A stretch of 64,000 nucleotides of DNA from Acholoe squamosa (Eukaryota; Annelida; Polychaeta; Phyllodocida; Polynoidae). Positions 35,528-46,061 of the stretch are shown in pieces. The DNA is taken from assembly GCA_949317995.1 (NCBI GenBank), contig OX439036.1:25875854-25939853 (forward strand), in the 5' to 3' direction. The position numbers and the translations under genes are program-made. Numbering within the stretch: position 1 is the first letter of the stretch; the number at the start of each line of letters is the position of its first letter. A model generated the notes under the pieces. That model was given only the letters and a program-made list of their open reading frames with translations. It made no database searches and was not told where the DNA came from.

Positions 35528-36880
35528 GTTTAGCTATGACCAATCAAAGTAGACATCAAAAAGTCAAAGAGGGCTGAGGTGGGGGGATTCCAACACGTGC
35601 TGTGTGACGAGGCAAGAAATGCTGCTCAGTTCGGGACCGTGAGAGGGCATATACGAGAGGATGGACCCTGCCTGCACCTTAGGTCTATAGGATTGACCAA
35701 AGTTGGCGGTGTGCCTTATAGGAATACCTTTTTATAAGTGCTTCTTCTCAAAGTGCTGTGCTGCATACCTTTGCCACATCACCTAACCAGTTACATTCGT
35801 TGAGACAAAAAGTCCAGTAACCTTGGTAACGTGAAGACGTTGGCACACCGGAAGCCGGGGAAAAAGTGGTGCTCTGCGCTCATTACGTAGCACAGTAAAA
35901 GCCCTACACTGGGACTCTGCACATATTTGAAATGGGCGCTATGACCATAATATTCCCCAAAAACTAATATTGATGCCTACAGTGTCATATTTTTTAATCA
36001 TTACATCTTTCCCTGTAGATGAAAATGCCATAAGTGGTCTAAATTTGGAGAATTTAGACCTTGAATGACGCACGCCATACTGAAGCAAACTAATCTGTCC
36101 CCCAGGGAAAATGGGGCCGTGCGCACGTGACACGTTACCTTGGCGACTTACTATGATACGTAGTTACCGTCCGTATGAATGTTCCTGACACTGGCACTGT
36201 CACTGGACTTAGTCTTAGCCTTAGGGGCCTATGTGAAATTTAAATTAACAGATTGGATCTAGATATTTTTTCTGTAATTTGACCCTTTGCCAGGTCCTTA
36301 GCAACCAGGGTTCTGTTCCATAGAATAAAGTGTATCAGTCTGGGGTATCAGTGTCTGACAGGGTTCTCCAGAGGATGAAAAAGCACACAGGTCAATTATC
36401 GGCCAAGTGCCCCGCCAAGCGCAGCCCGGCGTTGCGAACAAAACACGTTGTCACTAACGAAGCAAAGCCAAGAAATTTTTTTGCACATTGTAAGGTGTTT
36501 TATTGAACACTGCTTGAAATTTTGGATAACTTTCGTTCTAATGGACCGATTTACTAAATTCAAAAAACCACAGAAAGCTCACAGAGAGCTGGAAGCATAA
36601 GGGCGGCGCATTTCCAGCTAAACCACACGGGCGGCATGCAAAAGCACGCGGGCGGGCCGCCTGTGTGCTTCCTATGTGTGGAGAACCCTGGTCTACTGTC
36701 TAGACAGGTTACTTACACCCCAGACAGGCTAGCCCAGGCATGGGCGTGTCTAGTTTTGAGTTTGAAGTAGAGGAACCGTATCATCCGACCTGCCTATAAA
36801 AATCAAATGATTGAATCTAAACCAGTATACGACCTTGTGATTGCCATACTCATAGACCAAACCTACATGAGTACATTTCA
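35528..36880. other. Intergenic, no gene recognised
   Basis: No coherent ORF or repeat boundary. Some GC-rich stretches (36,600-36,660, GCGGGCGGGCCGCC-like) are present. Confidence 0.35.
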
Positions 36881-36881
36881 G

Positions 36882-37031
36882 GAAACCGAAAGCCCTTTAC
36901 TTGACATTCCGTCACAACGACAGGACTCTGATCAACCGCAGCCGACGAATGCCGGTCGAAACTCGAATGCACATTTTGAAAAGGTTTTTGGAGAGACAGA
37001 GAATTGCTTATCTACCCTAAACTTACCATAA
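36882..37031 (+). CDS. Candidate terminal exon, product unknown
   Basis: A good acceptor (GTACATTTCAG, ending at 36881) opens a 49-codon frame to TAA at 37029-37031. The peptide is hydrophilic (SPLLDIPSQRQDSDQPQP, then FEKVFGETENCL). An AATAAA occurs at 37387. I recognise no family and found no partner exon upstream. It may be chance. Confidence 0.2.
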   Translation, partial: ETESPLLDIPSQRQDSDQPQPTNAGRNSNAHFEKVFGETENCLSTLNLP

Positions 37032-37749
37032 CGGCACATCGCTAATACCTAGAAGATTGTAGAATTAATGTATGGACTTCCTTGGTGCCGGGCATCGCGG
37101 AAAAGTGTTAATTTTCAAGAGAGAGAGCCCACTCTTCACCTCAGCATCACCTGCAAAGTGTGGCAACTGATTCGACACTGGGCGCTACCATGACACTGCT
37201 GGTTCCCGACGTGGTCAGTGGTCATAAAGTCAAGTAGACCGGGCACAAGCCTCATGAGGCTACTTCCCATTTGTTATAAACACAAACAAAATATTCACTT
37301 TATTTGAAGTCACATAATCTAGCTTATCTTACCTTAATATTCTCTGAATTATGCCGTCAATGAATAATATCGCAATTATTCTATCGTAATAAAACAACCA
37401 GGTGACTGGGTTACGAGACTATTCTGCGGCCATCTTGAAACAAGCGGAGACAGCCAAGACAGACAAGGGTGTTTTCGTCAACTTCACACAGAAATAACAA
37501 ATATCTTTGGGGATCGATTTTATTGTCAGTCTCGGTAATCGTTGTAAGTAAGCCCCTTGATATTTTAAAAAGGTTAAGTCCAGTGTTTCCATTACGTTTA
37601 TGTCAGTATTCATAGACTAGTTCTGGCTACCTAGTCGTTACAAACATTGAAGACTTGAAGTGTCACTGACAGACACTGTCACTCAAGTTTGACAGAACTC
37701 GCTAGTCTAACTCTACGCTATTTTGTAGTGAAGAAGATGGTAACTGGAC

Positions 37750-38363
37750 ACCTCGGAAGCAAGGACAGGTCGGAAGCAGACATCTTGGAAGCAAGCCATC
37801 TCGGAAGCAAACGCCTATTTTGAATTGCATAATTTTACCATTCAAAATTTTTTTTTTTGCAGATATATTGATGAATGGCGTAGGGAAGTATCATTAGGCC
37901 ATGGGAACTCAGGTTACAGTTTACCGTCCAAGCCATTTTGAAAATTGATAAGGCATTTTTTCATTATTCATTATATAGGTAGCACTGCCTGGAAATTTTA
38001 AGGTTGTATATGCCACCATGTTATTGACATTCCTGGCACTGTAACAGTGTAAGCTTTAATTTGATACCAAATATGCCCTCCTTTGCTCATTCCTACCATG
38101 TCCAAATACATTTTTGAGAAATTCTACAATTTTTTTTTAGATAATGAATAATGAAATTTTCTCATGCGGCCCTTTAAATGCATGCGGGCGGTGGACGGTA
38201 AACTGTAACATGAGTTCTATTGGCCTTAGGGTTGTTGTTTTCCCTAGTTCTATAAGAAGAGGGGGATATTATCATGGTAACGTTTGCACCCCAGATGTCC
38301 TTGCTTCCGAGATGTCCCCTTGCTTGCTTCCGAGATGTCTGCTTCCGACCTGTCCTTGCGTCC
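37750..38363. mobile_element. Foldback-type element with sub-repeated arms
   Basis: The left arm 37750-37977 and right arm 38141-38363 are inverted copies: CGGAAGCAAGGACAGGTCGG, GGTAAACTGTAAC/GTTACAGTTTACCG and ATAATGAATAATGA/TTCATTATTCATTAT match across the centre. The outer arm consists of four tandem units beginning CGGAAGCA (15-20 bp each). Within the roughly 160-bp centre lies the TTTGATACCAAA repeat also found near position 60. No ORF with a motif. Tandem sub-repeats in long arms are typical of Foldback elements. Confidence 0.7.
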
Positions 38364-38399
38364 GTACTCCGTAGACACTCTGAGGGAACCTCAGAGACC

Positions 38400-39690
38400 A
38401 AGTGTGTCTGTTGTAGTCTGTTTGGTCAGCCAATCTGGCAGAGTGGCCATTTCTCACAGAAGTACTTACTGTCAGGTCCAATGCTTCCACCAACACTTCC
38501 CTCAATGTATATCCAAAGGTTCACAATACACAAAACACTTGGAATACTTGTGATAATCAACAATCCAGGTGATTTTCAAATCTCCCTCCCTAACTCCAAA
38601 TCATTGTCGGCCATCTTGAAGCCAGGTGTAGCCACCTAGTGCCAAAGAGACTATACTATTCTTGGATGGTTAGCCCTATGTTTCAAAAGGAAGCTAACAC
38701 CAGGTAGCACCCCTAGCATGTTGACAATGGAGGCCATTGAGGTAGTGATAATTAAGCTCAAGATAAACATGTCAGATTTATTGGATATATCTCATGTTTC
38801 AGTCAATATAAGCTGATGTACATGAAAACTACATGTTTGTGAATAGGAGGGACAATTTCCAGGAACTTACAGTGAGTACTTAGTTCAGACTAGCCATGTG
38901 TTTGTGCCACTATAGACTTGTATACATCTTGGATCCTGCCTGTGAGCAGGCAGGTATTTCGGCCTATGTGTCCGAAGTGTCTAGTATTCTGCCTGATCAC
39001 GGTGATTGGCGCATCTGGGTCTCTTCTTGGGATTTTAACCTGGCCGGAAGTAGAATGACGTCACACTGGAGACAAACATTCATGCCGCCTTAGTTCCTCA
39101 GGGATGTGGTGGGACCATGCTGTCACACACTTCTGACTGTTTTCAAATGAGATCTCATCTGAATAATAATCTTCCATTTAAGTTTCCATAAGTTTCAGAT
39201 GATCTCATCTGAATGTAATTCAAATTCCGATGAGTTCTGGCATATATCCTTGATCGGGGGCTCTGCCCCTGAACCCCTGTTAGGCCGGGTACCTGGGAAG
39301 CGCGGCGGCATCAACATTCGTCTCCATGGAGGGCCAGGTCAATTCTGCAAGAAGTGACCCTTTTGCGTGATTGGCATGTAGATCTACATTTCAGCCGACA
39401 GATAGGCACCTACATTTGTGCACCACATAACCCGATAGATGGAACCATCGCTAAAGGAGCGATGGTAAGCGGGGGCACTGGTGTTGTGGTGGTGGAACTT
39501 TCAGAGTAGTTTCCCAAGCCCCCAATGAAAACTGGGTCTTAACTGGGGTTGGTATTTGATATCTTAACTCTAGGACCTACCTACTTGTTGTGTATTGTTT
39601 TGAAATGTAAAATCATATGCCATGCCTTTGCTTTTTGTAACTTGATATCTGGGGCCCAGGAAGACTAGGCTGAGCCCTCTGGAGACTCAG
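38400..39690. other. Intergenic, no gene recognised
   Basis: Contains a GGGGGCTCTGCCCC hairpin-like motif near 39247 but no convincing ORF. Confidence 0.35.
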
Positions 39691-39727
39691 TGGATAGGCA
39701 CTTACCTAGTTTTTAAGACTTTGTCCC

Positions 39728-39911
39728 CGGGCTTCCCTAGCCCATTTTAAAGGGTCTAATTCTCATCTTTCCTATCCCCTCAGGATGTGTGTGGTGCACA
39801 TATGCGTGGGCACTGACACATTACTCTGTGAAATTGTGTAATGTAGTTCCCACCATGAATATGACCTTAGCTGTCGAAATGGCGTTAAACATCTATTACT
39901 CACTCACTCTC
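39728..39911 (+). mobile_element. SINE-like element with 14-bp target duplication
   Basis: 184 bp, starting CGGGCTTCCCTAGCCC and ending in an ACTC-repeat tail. TAAGACTTTGTCCC lies on both sides (39714-39727 and 39912-39925), a perfect 14-bp duplication that defines both ends and points to LINE-type integration. It matches the copies at 6912-7090 and 7201-7380. Confidence 0.85.
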
Positions 39912-40139
39912 TAAGACTTTGTCCCATGCATTTTATCTATTAAGCAATGGATAGATCTCATCAAAAAAAGTGGATTTGCTCTTTAAATAAAGTCTTTATG
40001 CAGGGGTGTGGGAAACACGGAAATCCACGTTTTTGGTGCTCAGAAAGACCAATATTGAGATCTATGCACATCCACTGAGAAAAGAAATTACCATTTGTAG
40101 GGGGGGGGGTCTGACTTGGAATGTCTGCCAATGTCATTC

Positions 40140-40373
40140 ACAAGGGGGACACCAAGACCTTTCTTTTAATATCTTACATGCCCCCTTGGTCATAATAGGA
40201 CAAATTGGGGCCCAGGAGAGCCCAAGGTGGCCCAAGCTACCCACAGGGTTTTGAATTTTGAAAATTCATTCAGTAGAACCAAAGTCATGAATTTTTCATT
40301 TTTTTGAGAATTTTCCAAAGTTCTAGGTGCGCCTTATACGCGGGCTGCGCCTTATATGCAGGAGATTACGGTA
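40140..40373. mobile_element. Nested MITE, TACCGTAATCTCCC family (left end lost)
   Basis: The right end GCAGGAGATTACGGTA and the interior (CAAGACCTTTCTTTT, TTCAGTAGAACCAAAG) match the 4845 copy in reverse. The left TIR is not present. Confidence 0.75.
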
Positions 40374-41255
40374 ATATCATCTGCGATTTAGCGATCTGAC
40401 AGTATTGGGGCAAAATTATGGAGTTGATATGAAATCTTTAATTGGTCAGAATTTCCCTTTAAATTGACATAAAGACTTCATTTAAAATGGAAATCCACTT
40501 ATTTTTATCAGCTCTATCCATTGCTATATAAATAATATACATAGGATTTGATTCTGGCAAACAGACAAGGGCCTAACATGGAGAAGCTGTTTGAAGGGTG
40601 ATAGCAAATGGCATGCTAAAATTTTTGTGGGGTCTGGCAAACATCCTGTTCCCCTATGAAAAGAATACCTCTAGACATTTTCTAAACCATTCTTTCCTGT
40701 AGAAAGTGTGGGAACTATTCTCTTTTATGTGAGATTTAGCCTTTATACCAAAAAATGCTTTCAAAATTATGGGTTAACTTCACTTGGGGAGAATGGAATG
40801 TTTGCCTGCATCAATTATTTCTCATACAGATTCATTTTAAACCCCTAATCAATCCCTTTAAAATGAGCCCATGTTTGTTAAGATTCTCCAATAAATAGCT
40901 ACACAATGAGCTGTCAAAGAAAGGAGAGTTTAGCACTCCCCAGTTTCAGCTTTATCACAGTTTCACACCTCCACTGCAGCAGAACCATGCACTGGGGGTA
41001 GGTAAGTGCCTACAGTGGACATCAATTGCTGGGCCTCTGAATTAATATATCAGGGCCCGGTTAGCTGAGTAATAACCCGATAGAACGCTATAATAATTGC
41101 TTTTATCAACATGGGGTGGTTAGTTTTCATGTGGACGTGTGAACATTTTTTATGCCCCTTACCCCTTGACAGTGGTCAAACTTTTTGTGTCCTGCGTTGC
41201 AGAGGCAAAGAAGAATTTTACGCCCCTCTTTGATCTATAGGCCTAGTTGTGCAAG

Positions 41256-41505
41256 TACCGTAATCTCCCGCGTATAAGGCGCGTCTTATACGCCAAACAA
41301 AATGCTGCTGGGTCTTATACGTGGGAGGTAAATTGCCTTGAGTTTGGGTGCGCCTTATAGGGGGGGGGGTATTTTTACTATAGAACGATACTAAATTGAC
41401 AAAAATCTCCCCTCAGGGGGGCGCCTTAAATGCAAAACAGCCCCCCTGTGAGTTGGGGGGGCGCCTTATATGCGAGCTGCGCCTTATACGCGGGAGATTA
41501 CGGTA
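41256..41505. mobile_element. MITE, TACCGTAATCTCCCGCG family, motif-rich copy
   Basis: Both ends carry TACCGTAATCTCCCGCG in inverted orientation. Five or more GCCTTATA or TATAAGGCGC motifs occur inside, with a G run at 41362. Confidence 0.85.
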
Positions 41506-42153
41506 GCTTCCATGCACCTCAGGTAAAGCAAAAATTAATATGGTCTATAAAGGACTGCAGTTTTGAAATGAATGTAAAGATAGTAATTTTTTCTAGGCCA
41601 ATTATTTTCCCTCTTTCAGTTTTTTGTAGTCTTTGGATTCGGCAAAATGAAAAAAATGACAATTGTATTTCTGAAAATCGGAAGTACAAAATCAGTAGAC
41701 TAACTGTTACTTTAGTCAAGCCTTAGACCTTATGAAAACCTGGATTAGGTTAAAATAAATTGTTTGTCTCAGGTAACACGACCCCTTAGTTTGCCGACCC
41801 TAGATTTTTTTTTCTCCAATTTTGAAGAAATTATATATTTTTGGGCAATTTTTTAGACATGCTAGTCGCCATAACTTTATCCCTGAGTCGTCGCCGCTGA
41901 TTAGGAGTCACTGTGGCAGTTCAAAAATAATTGTAAAAAAAAAAAAAATCCGACATGCCCTACCAAATTCTTTTTCACTCTGTTACCTGAAACAAACATT
42001 TTTTTTTTGTTCTTACTGTATTGGCCTGTCTACATTTTTTGTCACCAGGGGTAGAGTGGCATTGGGTGTAGCCTGCAGCCTAAAACATTATATACAATTC
42101 TGATGCTCTCCATGACAACGAATCAGGTTGAGGAAAAACGACGACTGTAAATT

Positions 42154-42360
42154 ACCGTATAAACCATACCTGATTAAAAGCTGGACCCTAACTTTGGAAT
42201 GAGCCATGAGCCACATCTGAGGCTTGAAATTTTAAGGTTCAGTACTATTCTACAGGGTAAGATACCAACCTATAAGCTTCTCTCTTGTTTGGGGTATTCC
42301 TATAAGCTGCACATTGGCTCTGATTTGCGTATAAGCGTTATGCGTTGGGGTACTACAGTA
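42154..42360. mobile_element. Diverged MITE, TACTGTAGTAC subfamily
   Basis: The right end GTACTACAGTA and GCGTATAAGCG resemble the 29289-29506 element. The left end (TTACCGTATAAACC) is diverged. Confidence 0.5.
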
Positions 42361-42528
42361 GTGGATTTAGACGGCGGGGGGGGGGGGGGCAAACACCCCC
42401 TTCCTTTTTGCGAGTAATTAAGCATTTCTTTAAATGTTTTTGGATCCAAAATTTCCTCCAAAGTATGATATGCGCCCCCCTTCTTTTGGGCAGCGCCCCT
42501 CCGTTTCCAAATCCTGGATCCGCCACTG
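42356..42528. mobile_element. Short MITE with CAGT.GTGGAT.. termini
   Basis: The left CAGTAGTGGATTTAGACGGC and right CCTGGATCCGCCACTG are imperfect inverted repeats enclosing a G run and a CCCC run. CAGTGGCGGATCC-type ends are common in animal hAT-like MITEs. Confidence 0.65.
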
Positions 42529-45500
42529 GCTGGAACTTTCGCTCAAGATTACAATTATTGTCTTTAACATTTTTTGAAGTTTTGCATGTCTTCTTTTTTA
42601 TATACTTAAGTTTCTTGCAACTACCATCTTCTCCTTGCTGTTTGGTTTCAGCTTTACAAACAGGCTTTTGCGGTTCGTTAGAAAAATAAGTGTACCAGGA
42701 TGTCATGTATATAAGCCGCAGTGGTGGCAGAGCCGTGGAAGATGCTGGGGATCCCCTTACACATTTTCATTTGCTCCACCTCCAATGACTTAGCCACTTT
42801 AGGCTATTGGAGGTTCTCAAACCCTTCCTGACCATTTGATTTTCAACATTTGGCATGTGTTGGTTTCCCTTGTAGTCACAAGGCGGCATCTCAGTTGGTT
42901 TCATTGATACCTGATTTGGCCATGAGGTGGCAGCTTTGTGGGTTTAGAGAAGATCTCTCAGCACTTTCGTCTTGCTCCATTCCTCAATAGTGATAACAGT
43001 AGTATATTTTCCTTATAGGTGCCGTGCAGGACTACTAGCAGACACCTAGTGACGCTACTTTGTAGAACTACTTTACAATTTAGGTAAGTAAATCCCTTTT
43101 TTTTCCCCGCCCCAATAGAATTTTGGGTAAACCGTGGCTGATCTAATATGCATGATGTCCCACATTCTCATTCAATTTTGTGTCAGATATTAACCGTAAA
43201 TCCTCACGTATAAGGCGCTGCTTTTATGTGTGGAAAACTAGGTGCATAGTGACTGCACCCTGTGATGTTTCCAAACTCTGTGCACCTTATAGGTGAAGTA
43301 AAATTACATTCAATATCCTACCCTGCATATAAGGCATTCCTCGCGTATAAGATGCATACTCAAGTTTTTCTTCATGTGTAAGCTGCGCCATAAACACAAG
43401 TTAAAAACAAGTATTATGATAAATTGCTCAAAATTAAGCCCCAGGTGTGCCCTGTAGGATATCTTGACACCAGAGGTGTGTCTCCTACGTGAGGCACACA
43501 AATCCACAAGGATTTACGGTAATATTCTTAAGGTGAACCATGGTCACCTCTCACATATTACGTGTGTTGGTATGTTGCCATATTTGACGCACGTTATAAG
43601 CACCCAGATCCTGATAGACACCCACCCTTTTTTTCAGACCAAAATATTCACGATATAGTGTCAGGTAAACCCAGATAACTGGAGTGCTACAGATAAAGTA
43701 TTTGAAGTACCTTGGGCGCTTATTATATAGAATGTGGTACGCATGTATACCTGCGTCAATTAACCATACCTGCGTAGTAACAATTGATATAACACACATA
43801 TATGCCATTATGATATAGGTTCAGCTATAGAGATATGTCGCTACAAGTAGTGTATACTTTATCCTCTTTATCTAAGTGGTCCTGACTATTCTGTGGACCT
43901 CACATGGACTGCAACTGTTATAATGAATATCGTAATATACATTTACACCGGGAGGAGCGGTACTGAAGCCTGCCATGGGGCACGGTAAGCCCATCACCCT
44001 GCCCCCACCATCACCCTGCCCCTGCCCACTACTACTACCAGATACACATCACCCCTACGCCTTGCTCACTTTGTCAGTATAGACCTTAATCAGGTTACCT
44101 ACCCCACACACAGATTGCACACCTCTCCTGTGAGGGCCTCTATTGAGTGGTCTACTACCTGGAGGGGCTTCTTGGTCTCCAGGGGAAGATGTGATCGCCA
44201 CCCAGTACCCCCACCCTCTTTCTCCCAATTCCTACTCACTCGCCCAACCCGTTTTACCTCACATACACTATTGATCAGGCAAGCCTCTGGATAAGTAGCA
44301 CAGCGCCCACCCCGCTATTTAATGGACGCCGCCTAACCTGATTTGCACGGCCCCAGTCAAGTGCTGGAGGGCGGGAGGGGGGGGGGTGCTGGAGGTGGGA
44401 AAAGTAGAGAAAGTAGAGGGAAGTTGACTGGACTACATCTCCGCCTAGCAGCCTTGGACTTTGAAAAAAAAAACCCAAAAAAAAACCATATACATACTGG
44501 TACTATAGACATGGGTTAAGTCCTCCCCCCCCCCGCTTCATAGATTTGTGGCTGCCCTAGAAGCATACAGTAGCTTTACCGATAGTAACGTCAATACATG
44601 TGAGTAGTATACAGAAATGATGCGCATGTACAGGCTCAGAGTTATAATCACCAACTGTTAGTGCATTAGGAAAGGTGTTGAAAGACACACCATCATTTCT
44701 GGTTATGAGATAATTGTCAGCAAGAAGAGAAATGGTTGAATATCAATAAATCTTTCGATATGTTAGTGCTATCTAGTTTGATGGGAAGTATATAACCCTG
44801 AGATATTAAAGTGTCTTTCAAAGTATGGTGATACATATAATAAGCTGATGTGTGGGAAGAATCGAAATAACAAAATAGTCCCTCCCCTAGATATACACAC
44901 TCGAAAAACAACATCAATGATGTATATTCTCTATACTGTCAAATTGGCAATTTTCAATTTGATATAGACAGAAATCAATCACAGCTGGTATTTGTAACCT
45001 TATGGAGCTTTAAGTCCAGCAATAGTTAAATACCCCCCTCCCACCTTCCCTCAGTGACCAAGGTGCTGTCCCATCAGTGTCACCTATAGCAGGTGGTATA
45101 GTAAGTGTTGTTGGTGATGGGTGAATATCATGTAGCCACACCTACCTGGACATGATAGTGGATGTTAACCATGGTGCAGGAGGTACAGGAGGAGCCTGTC
45201 TACCGCCTGCCTGCCTGCTCCAGGAGGGCCTTGTGCTACAACAGGATGAGGAGGAGCAGGAGGAGGTCAGTGGCAGCAGGGCGCTGCACGGGAGGCTGGG
45301 CAGCAGGGCTCAGTTCGCTTAGTGATCCCCCTGGGTGTGTTTGGATCTTTATCAGACGGCGGCAGCTGAGCGCCCTCGTCCTACCTCCCATCTCAGCACT
45401 GTAAACAGTACACTCTGCCCCATCACCGTGCCGCTCTAACCGGCCACCATCAGCCACATAGGGACACGTGCCAGTCATTTCAGCACACCCCCCCCCCACT

Positions 45501-46061
45501 TACACCCACAGTAAATTCTTGTTATCAATGTTGCTTTTGTAAGTTTGAACTGAAATAAATGTATCAGTTTGACAATGTGTAATGAAAGCAGGGTAATTCA
45601 GGGCTCTTGGTCCCCTTGCCTGCACCAGTGAGTTGCTCACCGGCTCTATACTTATACCAGTGAGCACTTGTATGGGATTGTACCCCGGGATTTTACATTC
45701 TAAAAGCGTAGGCATTATGGGGGAAAAAAAACAAAAAAAAAAAAAAACGATGGAGAGTTACGCGTTGGTGTGTCTGTACATCATTAACCAAATATGCATG
45801 AAACACTCGGGCATCATAGTTATTCATATTATTCTTAAAAAGATTCACTCTCACAATGCAGTGGTGCCATTGTTATAAAGTGAGGTGTGATAATTTAACA
45901 GAAAAAAAATGCTCTCATGATTTACGTCGTAATTAGAGTTGCTTAGCAACGGTCTCGATGCATGGAAGAAGTGAAATGGCGTGATTCTGAAAGACTGATC
46001 TGAGAACGATTAAAACAACAAAGCTAGGGGGGAAAACAACAACAAAAAACTACTTTATTGC
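42529..46061. other. Intergenic region with scattered low-complexity DNA
   Basis: Apart from the MITE at 43193-43521, I see no supportable gene. At 45160-45480 GC-rich DNA includes a minus-strand ATG (45174) followed after nine codons by a GTAGGT donor; this could be a first coding exon, but no downstream exon was found. A GAGGAGGAGC-type repeat lies near 45250. Confidence 0.35.
43193..43521. mobile_element. MITE, ACCGTAAATCCTC subfamily
   Basis: The left ACCGTAAATCCTCACGTATA and right AAGGATTTACGGTA are inverted. TATAAGGCGCTGC lies near the left end and more TATAAG motifs occur inside. Confidence 0.75.

Larger units (their letters stand above)
39705..41012. mobile_element. TIR transposon with 7-bp target duplication, copy 2 (with nested insertions)
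   Basis: The left TAGGCACTTACCTA and right TAGGTAAGTGCCTA are inverted. CAGTGGA flanks both sides (39698-39704 and 41013-41019). The interior aligns with copy 1 at 11168-12162 except for two nested insertions, a SINE-like element (39728-39911) and a MITE (about 40140-40373), which explain the extra length. Confidence 0.85.

Noticed and set aside
38144-38639. Overlapping ORFs on both strands with Cys/Arg/Pro-rich peptides
   Set aside because: They fall in the arm of the foldback element; peptides reflect the CTTCCGAGATGTCC sub-repeat.
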